DNA from: Folioceros fuciformis
Taxonomy: Eukaryota > Anthocerotophyta > Anthocerotopsida > Anthocerotales
DNA: 43,152 nt
Assembly (NCBI GenBank): GCA_049999805.1
Contig: JBNGIO010005873.1
Coordinates: 100,765 to 143,916, forward strand
Reading direction: 5' to 3'
Shown here: one piece after another, positions 32,944-43,152 of the stretch
Numbering within the stretch: position 1 is the stretch's first letter
How the letters are laid out: each line of letters opens with the position of its first letter
The notes under the pieces: generated by a model
The model's database searches: none
What the model was told of the DNA's origin: nothing
The model's input: only the letters and a program-made list of their open reading frames with translations
Position numbers and translations under genes: made by a program

Positions 32944-33675
32944 ACAAAGCTGTTGAACATCGGGCGGTTCAGCTATGCTCAGGACGGAAATCGCTGCAGA
33001 ATAGCAAGGCTAGACTGCACCTGGAGAAAAATAGCACTAGGCACCTGCACCCCAATTGGACGCTGGCACCTGGACCTGGACCTAAACCTCGCCTGCATCG
33101 GAGAGCGCAGCATTGGCACCCTCTCCTACGCATGCTCATGGTTGATTTCGCTCAGCTAAGGTGAACTGGTGAAGAAGGAGGTCCTACCAAATTGGACAGA
33201 CTTGGCAGAGAAAGCTTCGAAGACTTTCGTGCCCTGTCCGAAGACTTCCTCAACATAACTCATCTCAGCGACTCAGAATGCTGCTATCGCTGCACATGCT
33301 AACTCCAGGCTTGGCGATCGACTACCTCCCGTGCCCGCGCCAGCAGATTTGGTGGTGGGATTTGGGCTAGACCTAAAGCCCAATCCTCAATGTGAGAGCT
33401 TTCTAGGCTTTATACAATGCGTTACAAGGAAAACTCATTCCCCCATTAGTTGTGTAAACAGGCCTAGTTCACGAAAAGGCCTCCATCTGGAATGAAGAAC
33501 CCTAAAAACAGGTATGCAGAGAGAGAAACCTTTCTGTGTCATTAATTAATTGCACACGTTTGGTCTCATTGTTTGACAATGCGGGTGTGACGTACGACCC
33601 AGTGACCCGTCGGGATCGAGTGGAATGGTCGCAGAGTGGGCGAGAGCTCCACCAGCTCTGGGATTGGGTGGCAGA
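32944..33675. other. Spacer between variant PPR and P450 genes
   Basis: Holds the promoter of the PPR gene and the 3' untranslated region of the P450. No other gene is seen. Confidence 0.5.
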
Positions 33676-35910
33676 CTAGTATTGCTGAATGGCCTCAATT
33701 CTGACGGGGACACCGTTTTTGGGGCATGGCAAACCCCTAAAGTCTCGGCGACTGTCTGGCTTGTCGACTGTCCACCTGTTTGAACACCAGCAGATCAGCA
33801 CCCCGTCAGTCAGCCCACTTAGATATATATCTACATATGCGGATCCGAACTGGGAGCGCATTTGAAAAGCTCTGGCGGTGCAAAGTGGTGGGGGCGCACC
33901 TGAACTTGAGCATCATATGATGCAACATCACTTTGATCTCCATTAGAGCCAGCTCCTTCCCAAGGCATAATCTTTGCCCGCCTCCAAATCCCAGCAGGGT
34001 GAAGGGCTTCGGCGGCACCTGTTCGTAGGCAGGGGACGCACAGTGTCACAAGATAGATCCAAGGATGTCCCACGGCTATCATGAGTCCGACATGACTGTA
34101 GCCATTCCTCGTGCTGAACTCAACTGCAAGCATCAGTCTGCTTACATCGAAGCGAGAGGGATTGAATGTCTTCGGGTCTTGGAAGATTTCTGGACTGTGG
34201 TGCACGTTGTGAGTGTCTAGCACGAGGTTCCAGCCTTTAGGGATATGGTATCCTGCATGTGGCATTTGTGTGAAAAGTAGACTGTCAGAAAGCTTCGAGG
34301 AAGTGATGGCCGCAGTCAAGCACTCGGTGGAAATCCAAACCGATGGCTATGCCGATGCAGCATACTCTTACCATTGAATGTGAAGTCCTCCTTTACCTGT
34401 CGATGCCACCAGAATTCCAGGGAAGCTATTCTGAGCGCCTCGTTGATCACCTGCACAAGGCAGAAAACTAAGAATCGTCTCCGGATACCGGGTTCCAGGA
34501 ATGGAGTAGAAAGAGAGGTTTGAAGGATATGAGTTTCACTTTCGTGGTATAGGTCATTGGTTGGCCAAGTTCGGCCCATGTAAGTGGCTCTCCAGGTTGT
34601 TTGTTTGCTCTCACTGCCCAATGCTCAGCCTACAAACATTGGTCCAAACAGAAGAAAGACATTGGTCCAATTAAAAAATTCCTTGCACATGAGGCCCGCC
34701 ATAGACCGGCCTCACGCTCACCAGCAGCTTCTCCTTGACGCTGGGATTCTCATGGAGCAGCTTGATAATCCAGGTGAGCGTGTTGGTGGATGTTTCGTGG
34801 CCGGCGAAGATGAGCGTGGTCAAATTGTCTCTCAGCTGCTCGTCGCTCAGGGCAGGCTTGTCGATGGACGAATCCGGGTCGACTGCGGTCATCATGTCCT
34901 TCAGAAGGTCGGTGCGAACAATTTTGCCGCTCCTTCTCAACGCAAACTCCGTGTCAAACATTTTTCTCAGCTTCCTTCTTGCCTGCATGCCCGGTCCCCT
35001 GCGTTGTTGTGACATGCACTCTTTCTGCCTATCTCTAGGGCAAGCAGAACAATGAGCTCCAAATTGGCATTGGCCCTGAGCTTCGAATTCGCACCTGCAT
35101 GGCCTTGTGGTACGGGAATCCAGGAAGATTGATGGGCACACTGAGCAAATTGGCACTCACGACCTCGGTGAGCTCCAGGCTCCTGTCACGCACTGCACCA
35201 GGGCCCCAGCTCAGCAACACTCCCGCGATCACATTGAAAGTGAACTGTGCATCGTGCGAGCAAGCAGCAGTCACACTGTTAATCACAATCCCCACGGCGG
35301 GTCGCGAACATTGCAATTTGCAGACAAGCGGTGAGATTCGCCCATTTCCTTCTCATGCACGCACCTTGGTGGCCTCGTGTTTGATCACAGGAACGTCTCC
35401 CGGTTTCCAGGAACTAAGCGTATCGAGAGCCGATTGCTCCACCAGCGGCAGGTACTTCCTAATGCCCTCGCCCATAAAGGCTTCGTTGAGCAATTTGCGA
35501 TAGAGCTTATGCCTGGGGCCGTGCACATTGATGAGGGACTCCTCGCCCATGAGCTTCCTCGCGGGAAGGAACTGGTGCGCCTGCACCAGCTTGTCCTCGC
35601 CGGTAATGAGCAGCTTGGCCGCCTCGGCACCCCTGAAAAACACGTACGGAGTCCCCAACATGTGCGACTTGAACACATTGCTGCCATACTTGCGGAAGCG
35701 CTTCATCCCGAATTCCTCCACATCCCCGGCCTTCAAGTGGGCCAGCACCGTAATCGTCTCACCCAACAGTGGGAAGCCCATGCTCCCCGGCAGGTGCTTG
35801 GACCCCTTGGGCGCCCAGATGCCCCACCGCCCCCAGCACCTCCACACCGGCCAGGCCACAGCCAGCACCGCTAACGCCACTCCAATCTGCACACCCAATG
35901 TCACCTCCAT
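33676..35910 (-). CDS. Cytochrome P450, CYP85 clan, eight exons
   Basis: Exons 35910-35365, 35244-35095, 34982-34722, 34629-34540, 34450-34372, 34252-34146, 34018-33900 and 33775-33676 join in phase to give 483 residues, the usual size for this clan. An N-terminal membrane anchor (about residues 4-23) is followed by the hinge LPGSMGFPLLGETI, typical of the CYP85 clan. The oxygen-binding I-helix motif is A292-G-H-E-T296, the K-helix ExxR is E353-A-L-R356, FNPSRF is the PERF-like block, and the heme loop is FGGGQRLCLG with Cys429. The clan oxidises triterpenoids, brassinosteroids and diterpenoids, but the subfamily and substrate cannot be read here. The spacing between FNPSRFD and the heme loop is short. 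The ATG at 35910 was chosen because the frame upstream begins with a non-ATG codon. Confidence 0.95.
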
Positions 35911-36140
35911 AGGGGACGGCCCTGCTGCTTTCACCGATGCTATGCAATCGTAAGAAGGAAATGCAGAGCTTCGCTACATCCCCTCCAAGTTCACACAGAT
36001 CTGTGAGCTATGAACGCTAGTCCCCAGCAGCTGCCACATACAGTCGTGTCTAGACTGTCCACATCCTGCTATTGAAAGAAGGAGCTGGTGTCGCTACGTT
36101 GGGCATCTTTTGCATTGGTGTCAGGAAGGATATATGGACA
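35911..36140. other. Proximal upstream region of the P450 gene
   Basis: About 230 bases between the P450 ATG and the LTR remnant. No clear TATA box of its own is seen closer to the ATG. Confidence 0.4.
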
Positions 36141-36183
36141 GAGGGTATTTATACCTCTAGAAGCTCGGTATTTATACCTCGAG
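36141..36183 (-). promoter_or_regulatory. LTR-derived fragment with two TATA boxes, upstream of the P450
   Basis: The segment shares GAGGGTATTTATACC(C)TCTAGAAG with the intact LTR at 40943-40966, then repeats GGTATTTATACCTC. On the minus strand this gives two TATAAATA boxes (36169-36176 and 36146-36153), 23 bases apart. They point toward the P450 start codon about 235-265 bases away. In the LTR this is the core promoter. Use by the P450 is an inference. Confidence 0.6.
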
Positions 36184-36184
36184 T

Positions 36185-37619
36185 TTATGCGAATTGCTCC
36201 GTAGTGAGATCCTTGGTAAGAATATCTGTAAGGGTCTGACTAGTGTGAACTTTGACAAGTTGTATCCTCTTGTCTTCCAACACCTTTCGAATGAAGTGAT
36301 ACTTCACTTTCTCATGTTTGGTCTTGGCATGAAACACTAGATTCTTTGCTAATTGGATACCACTCTGGCTATTACAATGCAACACTGGTAGCTCAACCTT
36401 AATCCCCAAGTCTACCACTAAACGAGCAAGCCTCAGTCACTACAACATACTCGGCCTTTGTGGTAGATAGCTTTATGCATGATTGCAAACGAGATCGCCA
36501 TGAGATTGTCCCTCCAATGCACATGAAGACATAACCTCATGTGGACCTCCTTTTGTCCATATCCCCTACATAATCAGCATCTGTATATCCCACGACAGAT
36601 GCATTTTCACTACCAAAACATATGCACAAAGCTTTTGTACCATTTAAATACCTTATAACTCCTTTTACTGCGTTCCAATGCTTCTTGTCAGGGTTTGATA
36701 TAAACTTACTAACCACTCCCACTGCAAAGGCAATGTCAAGACTTGTAGCAATCATTGCATACATCAAACTCCCTACAGTTGATGAGTATGGAACCTTCTC
36801 CATTTTAGCTTTGTCCTCCGCAGAGAATGGGCAATCCTTGCTCGAAAGTTTCACATGTGGAGGCAACGGAGTACTCAATACCTTCCCCTTCTCCATGTTG
36901 AAACGTTGAAGGACCCTGTTAATGTATTTAGTCTAAGACAAGTAAAGCAAATGCTTATGTCTATCTCGACGAATACGCATGCCAAGAATATGGCTAGCCT
37001 CTCCCAAGTATGTCATGTCAAAGCGAGCATTCAACTTTGACTTCAACGCTGAAATCTCATCACTGCTATTCCCATCAATTATCATATCATTCACATAAAG
37101 GACCAAAATGAATAAGCTTCCATCCTTAGCTTGCTTCGTATAGAAGCAATGATCCTCATCGCCATGTTTGTAGCCTTGAGAAAGCATAAATGAGTGGAAC
37201 TTGTAATACCACTCTCTGGGTGCCTGTTTCCAACCATAAAGGCTCTTCTTTAACCTGCACACCAAATTCTCTCTGCCCTTCTCAATGAAACCCTCTAGTT
37301 GCTGCATGTATACCTCTTCTTGGAGATCACCATGCAAAAATGCCGACTTCACATTCATTTGGACAAATTCCATGTCATTCCTCACAACCAAAGCAAGAAC
37401 ACATCGCAAAGTGGTCATTTTGACAACTGGTGAGAAAATCTCATCAAAGTCAATATCTTGCTGTTGCTTAAAACCCTTAGCAACCAATCGTGCCTTGTAC
37501 TTGGGTTTGCCATCATAGGGTATGACCTTCACCTTATACATCCATTTGCATGGTAATGCCTTCTTATCCCTAGGCAACCGAACCAACTCCCAAGTTCGGT
37601 TTCTATGGAGCGAATCCAT
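36185..37619 (-). pseudogene. copia reverse transcriptase-RNase H remnant
   Basis: The RT part (37619-36933) is well preserved (CKWMYKVK, KARLVAKGF, SAFLHGDL, KSLYGWKQAPREWY). However, the catalytic aspartates are Asn in QMNVKSAF and in YVNDM. Stop codons separate it from the next segments (36896-36537, then 36418-36185). The RNase H part keeps GYTDADY but has lysine in STTKAEY and Asn in LHCNSQS, where the family has Glu and Asp. The frame ends TTEQFA and runs directly into LTR-like sequence, so its natural 3' end is missing. Confidence 0.9.
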
Positions 37620-38680
37620 CTACGATTGCATTGCCTTCTCCCACTTGTCCTCGTGAGTCAATGACATGGCCTCTTTGTAACAAGAGGGCTCCCCACAATC
37701 CGTCAGCATGACATAATCAAGAGATGCAACATACCTATCAGGAGGACATGAAGTCCATCCTGACCTACGAAACACATGCGCCTCAACCAAAGCTGGTTGC
37801 ACTCTCTCTTCTTCTACAAGTGGAGGAACAGGTTCCTGCACATCACGACGTTCAACCTGCCCGTGACGGTCAAGTCCATCTTCTTGGAAGACCACTCGTC
37901 GCACCTCCACAGTTGGAGTAGGCTTCTTGCGCACTTTGTTCTCATTGAAGAACACGTCATTGCTGCGAACAACCTTCTTGGCTTCTGGATCACATAAACG
38001 ATATACCATCTCACCAGAGTGACCATCGCCAAGAAAAATACATTTTTTGGACGTGGGTGCCAACTTGTCCCGAAACTTCTTTGAAACATGGTAATATGCC
38101 TTGCAGCCAAACACTCGTAGATGCTTGTAAGACGGCTTCTTTCCAGACCACAGCTCCTTTGGAACCTGCTTATTCACAGCCTTATCAAGAGATCTGTTAA
38201 TAAGATGCACCGCAATAGACACTGCTTCTGCCCCAAATCCGTTAGGCAATCCAAAGTTTCACGACAAACTACGCATCTCTCCTAGATGGTCCTGTTCATC
38301 CGTTCAGCCACACCATTTTGGGGAGGAGTATATGAGGCAGTCAATTCTCTCTTGATACCCTTGGAATCACATAATGACTCGAAAGCCTTCGAAACATACT
38401 CTCCCCCATTGTCTGTCCTTAAACACCTTAGTCGGAGGCTAGACTGATTCTCCACAAGGGTGACAAATTTCTGAAACACTGTCAGAACATCGTCCTTTTT
38501 CCTCAAAGGATAAACCCACACCTTGCGTGAGAAATCATCTATGAAAGGGACAAAATAAGATGCACTGCCTAATGATACAGTGGGCATAGGTCCACAAACG
38601 TCACTGTGAACCAATGCAAGAGGTCTACTTTTGTGTTTACCTCTTGCTCCATGTGGTGATTTCGTCTATTTCCCATACAA
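37620..38680 (-). pseudogene. copia integrase remnant
   Basis: The catalytic triad is still visible: D in HSDVCGP, D in RTDNGGEY and E in NGVAERMNR. TAG codons occur at 38666-38668 and at the integrase/RT boundary (37620-37622). Near 38255-38285 one base has been lost, shifting the frame between MNRTI and LPNGFGAEAVSIAVHLINRS, and a TGA follows nearby. Confidence 0.88.
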
Positions 38681-38803
38681 ACGGTTCTCACACACGGAGA
38701 AATCGGAGAAGTAAAAAACAGGTACGTAACCAAAATGAGATAAGATCTTCATTCCTTTTTGAGACATATGTCCTAACCAACAATGCCACAGGGAAACATT
38801 TGG

Positions 38804-40084
38804 CTATTTCGTTACACAAATCACATGATCCTTGACAGTGGTTACGTGAAGTGAGTACAAACTGCCACACTTCGATCCATCAGTTAACACAAGAGAACCT
38901 TTGGAGATCTTCCAAGAACGATCTCCAAACCAACAGTGGTAGCCAGCATCATCCAACTGCCCTGTGCTAATCATGCTTTTGGTCAACTTCGGAACATGCC
39001 TAACATCCTTGAGTACGAATGAAGATCCATTGTCGAACTTGAGCTACACATCACCAACGCCTGCAATCTTGCATGCGTAGTTATTTCCAAGCCAAACACA
39101 TCCTTTCCTAGTAGCATCATAAGTGCTAAACCACTCCCTATGCGGAGTAACATGAAAAGATGCTCTAGAGTCAATCATCCAAATAGAGAATAAGTGACTC
39201 TCCACGGCTGTTAGTTGTGCAAAATGGAAGGAAGAAGAGGTAAGAACATCTCCATCATCAACAGAGTTCACCTCGTCACGCTTGACACATGGACTTTCCT
39301 TGTTGTCGCTCTGCTTCTTCTCGTTTCCTTTGTCCTTCCTGAACTTCTCGCAGTCCCTTCTGATGTGACCCTTTTTGTGACAATGATAACACTCAACATT
39401 GTTACGACTACGACATTTGCTACGGGAAAAAGTTTGCTCCTTGTACTTCCCCTTTGAAATGGACCTTCCTCTCACCATGAGGGCATTGGAACCTTTCGAA
39501 GGTTCCATATTCTTTCTGTTCACTTCTTCTGTTAACAGGCTATCTTCTACATTTACAATGGTGAGACTACTGGCAGGAGCGGAATTACTCAGAGTTGTAC
39601 GAAAGGAGTCCCAACTCTCTGGTAATGTGACCAATAGAAACATAACTCTCACAGAATCTGGGAATGAGATACCTTGAGATGAGAGCTAGCTGAAAATGAT
39701 ATTGAACTCATTAAGATGATCGGACATCCTCGTCCCTTCCTTCATCTTCAAATCCACCAGCTGTTTCAAACAGTACACTTGAGAAGCAGCACTTTGCTTC
39801 TCATAGAGGTCACACATCTTCTACCATAGCTCGTAACTTGTGGTCTTGTCTTTCACATTGAAGTAGACCGACTTCGAAAATGTTAGCATGATGGTAGATC
39901 TAGCAAGCTCATCTAGATCCTGCTACTCATCCTGAGTCATGCTAACTGGTTTCACACCTAGCAACTTTATGGGCTTGATCTGCTTTTTCTGCACTAGAAC
40001 ATTGTACACTTGTTCTTTCGAGAACGGGAAGTTAGTACCATTAAACTTCTCAATATTGAACATAACGTTTTTTGAGGACGTCAT
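38804..40084 (-). pseudogene. copia gag and protease remnant
   Basis: It begins MTSSKNVMFNIEKFNG at 40084, with at least three in-frame TAG codons in the gag part before 39652. A CCHC zinc knuckle (CYHCHKKGHIRRDC) is intact. The aspartic protease site reads IDSRAS instead of the family's D-S/T-G-A. A further TAG lies at 39044-39046. The pre-integrase zinc region (LWHCWLGHMS) has also changed. Confidence 0.88.
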
Positions 40085-40822
40085 CATTCAAAATCGATAC
40101 AAATGAAACAAAGGCTAGTTAGAAATGGTCTAAATGTAATCTAGATTCTAAAAGTTATCTTTATGGTAATCACGCCTTATTCTGCATCGGCTGACACAAC
40201 TTGTAGACCTCAAACCATCGCATGAGTCTGTCCAGCACCACCGTTCTTTCCACGGCCGAATGCACTATTATTGCTGCCTTGCAGCATTCGGAACCCCATG
40301 ACAGCCTTTCTACTTCGCGGCGTCGACTGTCCTGCGACACTGGCTACCAAGGCTCGACGCGGTTTGACGCCTCCCTGCGCCCGTCTTCCTACGCCGAGCA
40401 TGGCAAGGCAGCCGTCCCCCCCAGCGGGACTGCTTGTGCTGTGGGGCTTATCCGCCCCGTGCCGATGGTGCGGCATCCGGCCTAGCGATCGCACGGCACG
40501 TCTGGGTGCCCCGCGGCCTGCGCTAGGCAGGGGGCCTAGCGCCCTACGCGTCGCGATAGCGCCCTCCCGGGTACCTCGCACTGGGGCAGGCACCACGTGC
40601 TGCGGAGTGGTGCGGCGGTGCCCTCCTAGGTGCCCCGCGTTGCCGCAGCCCATGCCTTAGCATGGCGGAGCTGGAGCTCCCTCCACCTCAGGCAGCAGGG
40701 TTGCCGCACACGAGCCCCCGAGATGCTGCCCTCACTTCGGAGCCTTCCTCACGACCTTGTTGCGCCTTTGTGCATCTTGTCTGCAGCACCTACAGCCATC
40801 ACCCTCTTGCTCCGCAACCTAA
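40085..40822 (-). other. GC-rich leader between primer site and gag
   Basis: About 740 bases, unusually GC-rich from roughly 40300 to 40660 compared with the AT-rich flanks. A 147-codon minus-strand frame here is rich in Arg, Gly and Ala and looks like a by-product of composition. It may be an insertion or captured DNA in the 5' untranslated leader. Confidence 0.5.
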
Positions 40823-40834
40823 CCTTTGATACCA
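40823..40834 (-). other. Primer binding site of the copia element
   Basis: On the minus strand TGGTATCAAAGG follows the LTR end by two bases. It closely resembles the initiator-Met tRNA primer site TGGTATCAGAGC common in plant copia elements. Confidence 0.85.
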
Positions 40835-40836
40835 AT

Positions 40837-41087
40837 TGAAGGATCGCTAGAGGAGCCACATGATGAAGAAGGAGGGGACCCACATGATGAAGGAGAAGAG
40901 GAGAAAGCAAGGTCTCTCACATTATATTGCAAGGGAGCTTAAGAGGGTATTTATACCCTCTAGAAGAACTCCCAAGGAAGCTTCACAAAAAGCTCTCAAG
41001 AAGTTGTGCAAGAAGCTTCCTAAAGATTAGCTTAAGGTAATCTAAACAAACAATACTTAACTAGACACTAATCTTAGACTAAACACA
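40837..41087 (-). repeat. 5' LTR of the copia element
   Basis: About 251 bases from TGTGTTTAG (41087, or TG at 41085) to CTTCA (40837), with TG...CA ends and an internal TATAAATA in GGGTATAAATACCC. The outer boundary is estimated from the TG terminus, since no full second LTR is available for comparison. Confidence 0.75.
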
Positions 41088-41832
41088 TTGGGTTTTAATA
41101 ACCCTACACGTCAGTCATGTTGGCATCTTTTCTCCCCACCAGTGTCCAATATTGTCAAATTGCTTGTCCAGGATCCTGATCTGGACATCGGCTTTCGTAG
41201 ATCTATTCCGGAGGGTATCGAGAGGACATGGAGACTTGACGTTGTGAGGCTAAGCTTTCAAGGTATCCAATTACACTTCATGAATGGTTGGTATTGAATA
41301 TTACAAATTATTATCCAGGGTGAAAGCATCATTCTTTCTCTTTTGTATCTCTCATGTACAATATTTTGTTCATACCGAAATTCTGAATTATGTTAATAAG
41401 ATGCCAGGGAGAATGGGTTCCCCGCGGCCGGAAGAAACGATGGTGATGCTGGCTGGCAGTACCCGAGGGTACCGTGAGGTCCACACAAACCCTCTATGAC
41501 GTTATAGCACTGGGATTCAATCCCATGGGAATGATTTGTGCCAAGTAACACAGGTTTCTTCTAAAAGTCAGCTTCTACCTAGGTCAGGCCTTGCCTACCC
41601 CCGGTTCTACTACCTGCTAGATCAACTACCCCTACCCCTCAGCTGGCCGAGCTACCACAGACCCTACTCTACAGCTCTAGACCTCACTCAGCTACCGGGG
41701 TAGGGGTCTCTACAACTACTGACCTTTCAACTACCAGTAGGGGCCTCCACCACCACGGCCCTTCTACAACCCCGATCCCTACTCAACAATCGCGGTAGTG
41801 GTCTCCATGATGGTAGTGGGTTCCACTACCGT
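41088..41832. other. AT-rich flank grading into a CTACC-rich low-complexity tract
   Basis: No gene is seen. From about 41575 to 41820 short CTACC, CCCCTACC and TCTAC words dominate, leading into the 38-bp minisatellite. Confidence 0.6.
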
Positions 41833-42110
41833 GGTGGGTCCCACAATGACCGTCTTAGTTCCCCTACCCTGGTGGGTCCCACAATGACCGTCATGGTTCC
41901 ACTATTGTGGTGGGTCCCACAACGACTGTCGTGGTTCACTACCGTGGTGGGTCCCACAACGACCGTCGTAGTTCCACTACCGAGGTGGGTCCCACAACGA
42001 CCGTCGTAGTTCCACTACCGTGGTGGGTCCCACAACAACCATCATGGTTCCACTACCATGGTGGGTCCCATAACGACCGTCGTGGATTCACTTCCGTGGT
42101 CGGTCTCACC
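41833..42110. repeat. 38-bp minisatellite, about seven copies
   Basis: GGTGGGTCCC starts at 41833, 41871, 41909, 41947, 41985, 42023 and 42061, exactly 38 bases apart. Each unit contains the inverted pair GTGGG-T-CCCAC and a CCACTACC...GGTGG complementarity, so hairpins are possible. Since 38 is not a multiple of three, the open frame across it is not a protein. Confidence 0.92.
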
Positions 42111-42238
42111 CCAAACCCTAACTAATTATTTCCGGCGCAGGCGCCGCCGCGGGTTTCCACCCACAGTTTTCTGCCTAGGCCTTCCAGACTCACAAATCTG
42201 AGTTATTCAATGCTTCTCACACATGCAAGTGCTGATCC

Positions 42239-42955
42239 ATGAGGAACAAAACCTTGCGGATTAGCCACACCTCCCCACACACACATGCAACACTCCACAC
42301 ACATGCAAATCACACACAAGAGCTTTGGTTCACAGTTATTCTCACAGGCTTGCCCCCAAGGATCTCAATCTCCAGCAATGTTCCCAAATCTCCAGCAAAT
42401 CCTTCACAATCCTTCACCACTCCTCAAACTTCCTCACAAGCTTCAACAATCTCCCACAGCCGCTCACAAACGCTTCGAAATCTCTTAAAAATTCTCCAGG
42501 ATTCGCATCTAATCTTCAGCACTCCCTCTCAATCATACAACAATCTTTTCAGCCGTTTTCTCCAGTTCTCCAGCAATGTTCCCAACTCTCTAGCAATCTT
42601 ACAACAACCTCTGCAACCTTCCACAATCCTCCACAAACGTCCAAGGATTCCTCAGAAATTCCCCAGCAATCTCGTCCAAACTTCAGCCAACTATCACCCA
42701 ACAATTTCTCAGCGTTTCTGTTCAGTTCTCCAGCTATCTCGCAACAATCTTCCAAGGTTCTCTTTAGTCTCTCAGCTCTCTCTTCCTCACCAGATTCAGA
42801 ACGTAGCCGATGGTTCAAGGAATAAGGGAAGGAGAATCTCTCCCTCCACTCCAGTAGTGGTGGATTCGTCCCCCTGTCCTCAGCTACGGACCACAATCAA
42901 TCCTCACTCAATCCTTGTAGAGGGGAAAAATATTCGGAATCCCCTTTTTGAGTGA
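42239..42955. other. Pyrimidine/CA-rich tract with degenerate CTCCAGCAAT words
   Basis: The plus strand is strongly depleted in G. It repeats variants of TCTCCAGCAATNTTCCCAA and CCTCCACAATCCT without a fixed period. The 238-codon open frame is explained by the scarcity of TAA/TAG/TGA in such composition and has no domain. Confidence 0.6.
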
Positions 42956-43152
42956 CAGAATGTGTGGACTTTGTTTTTTTTTGCGAAAGTGTGAGGAAAA
43001 CGGCTTAGGTTGTGAATAATACTTGGGTATTTAGACCTAAAGTCTCCTTGGACCATGGTGTTTTGCATGGATTGGGCAGTCGGACCAGGTGTCTGGAAGA
43101 GCGAGGTCGTCCTTGGCTCTTGGCGAAGAGGGGGGTACCAGGAGGTCTATAT
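42956..43152. other. Right end of window, nothing recognised
   Basis: A T-rich run (42971-42981) and otherwise ordinary sequence. No coding signal. Confidence 0.5.

Larger units (their letters stand above)
36141..41087 (-). mobile_element. Degenerate Ty1-copia LTR retrotransposon
   Basis: On the minus strand the order is 5' LTR (41087-40837), tRNA-primed binding site, a GC-rich leader, gag, protease, integrase, reverse transcriptase, RNase H and a 3' LTR remnant. The integrase-before-RT order defines the copia superfamily. The coding region is broken by several in-frame TAG codons and at least one frameshift, and key catalytic residues are changed. The 3' LTR is reduced to about 43 bases and no polypurine tract is seen. 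The element is dead and clearly not recent, although its 5' LTR is intact in outline. Confidence 0.93.

Noticed and set aside
13621-35910. A biosynthetic gene cluster made of the P450, SDR and epimerase
   Set aside because: The genes are separated by unrelated PPR and cell-wall genes and have independent promoters and different predicted locations. There is no shared pathway evidence.
40210-40653. A 147-codon minus-strand frame in the copia leader
   Set aside because: The composition follows the local GC bias, it is upstream of gag and it has no retroviral-like domain.
41907-42125. Open frame with repeated VGPTTTVVV-like peptides
   Set aside because: It crosses a 38-bp minisatellite whose unit is not a multiple of three, so the peptide repeats only after three units in shifted frames.
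42239-42955. A 238-codon open frame rich in Ser, Gln, Asn and Pro
   Set aside because: The strand is depleted in G and built of degenerate CTCCAGCAAT words, so stop codons are rare by composition. No domain or splice context is seen.

Overview
This is nuclear DNA of a land plant. The genes are spliced with canonical GT/AG introns and encode plant-typical proteins: PLS-class PPR proteins, a CYP85-clan P450, a galactan synthase, a LAZ1-type membrane protein, a Pole e 1 cell-wall protein and a tropinone-reductase-like SDR. There is also a decayed Ty1-copia element. One PPR protein ends in a variant DYW domain (KPAVA in place of the PG box, terminal GRP instead of DYW). That type is associated with lineages that do U-to-C organelle RNA editing, so a hornwort, fern or non-Selaginella lycophyte is the best guess. 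About ten genes in 36 kb with short introns suggest a compact genome, but I cannot name the species.

Layout, left to right. An intronless bacterial-type serine hydrolase (1138-2622, +) converges on a five-exon AMMECR1 gene (3176-4536, -), which is divergent from an eight-exon LAZ1/TMEM184 gene (5806-8093, +). A repeat-rich spacer with an assembly gap follows (8.1-11.1 kb). A two-exon GT92 galactan synthase (11154-12759, +) then converges on a six-exon enolase-superfamily dipeptide epimerase (13621-15521, -). Four minus-strand genes follow: an intronless E+-type PPR protein (16983-19967), a secreted Lys/Pro/Glu repeat protein with a second gap (20967-21707), a two-exon Pole e 1 protein (23416-24197) and a five-exon SDR (24765-25925). 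A plus-strand multi-exon gene that I could not identify lies at about 26.76-28.33 kb. The DYW-variant PPR gene (29986-32943, -) and an eight-exon P450 (33676-35910, -) follow.

The right end is repetitive. A dead Ty1-copia element occupies 36141-41087 on the minus strand. Its catalytic residues and reading frame are damaged almost entirely by C:G-to-T:A transitions. After it come a 38-bp minisatellite (41833-42110) and a pyrimidine/CA-rich tract.

The genes do not form a pathway cluster. Three things stand out. First, the DYW-variant PPR is a candidate U-to-C editing factor. Second, two genes (serine hydrolase and dipeptide epimerase) belong to families that handle peptidoglycan fragments in bacteria. 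Third, an LTR remnant carrying two TATA boxes lies in the same orientation just upstream of the P450. Exon models were built by hand from reading frame, splice sites and family conservation; every reported joined exon set keeps phase.
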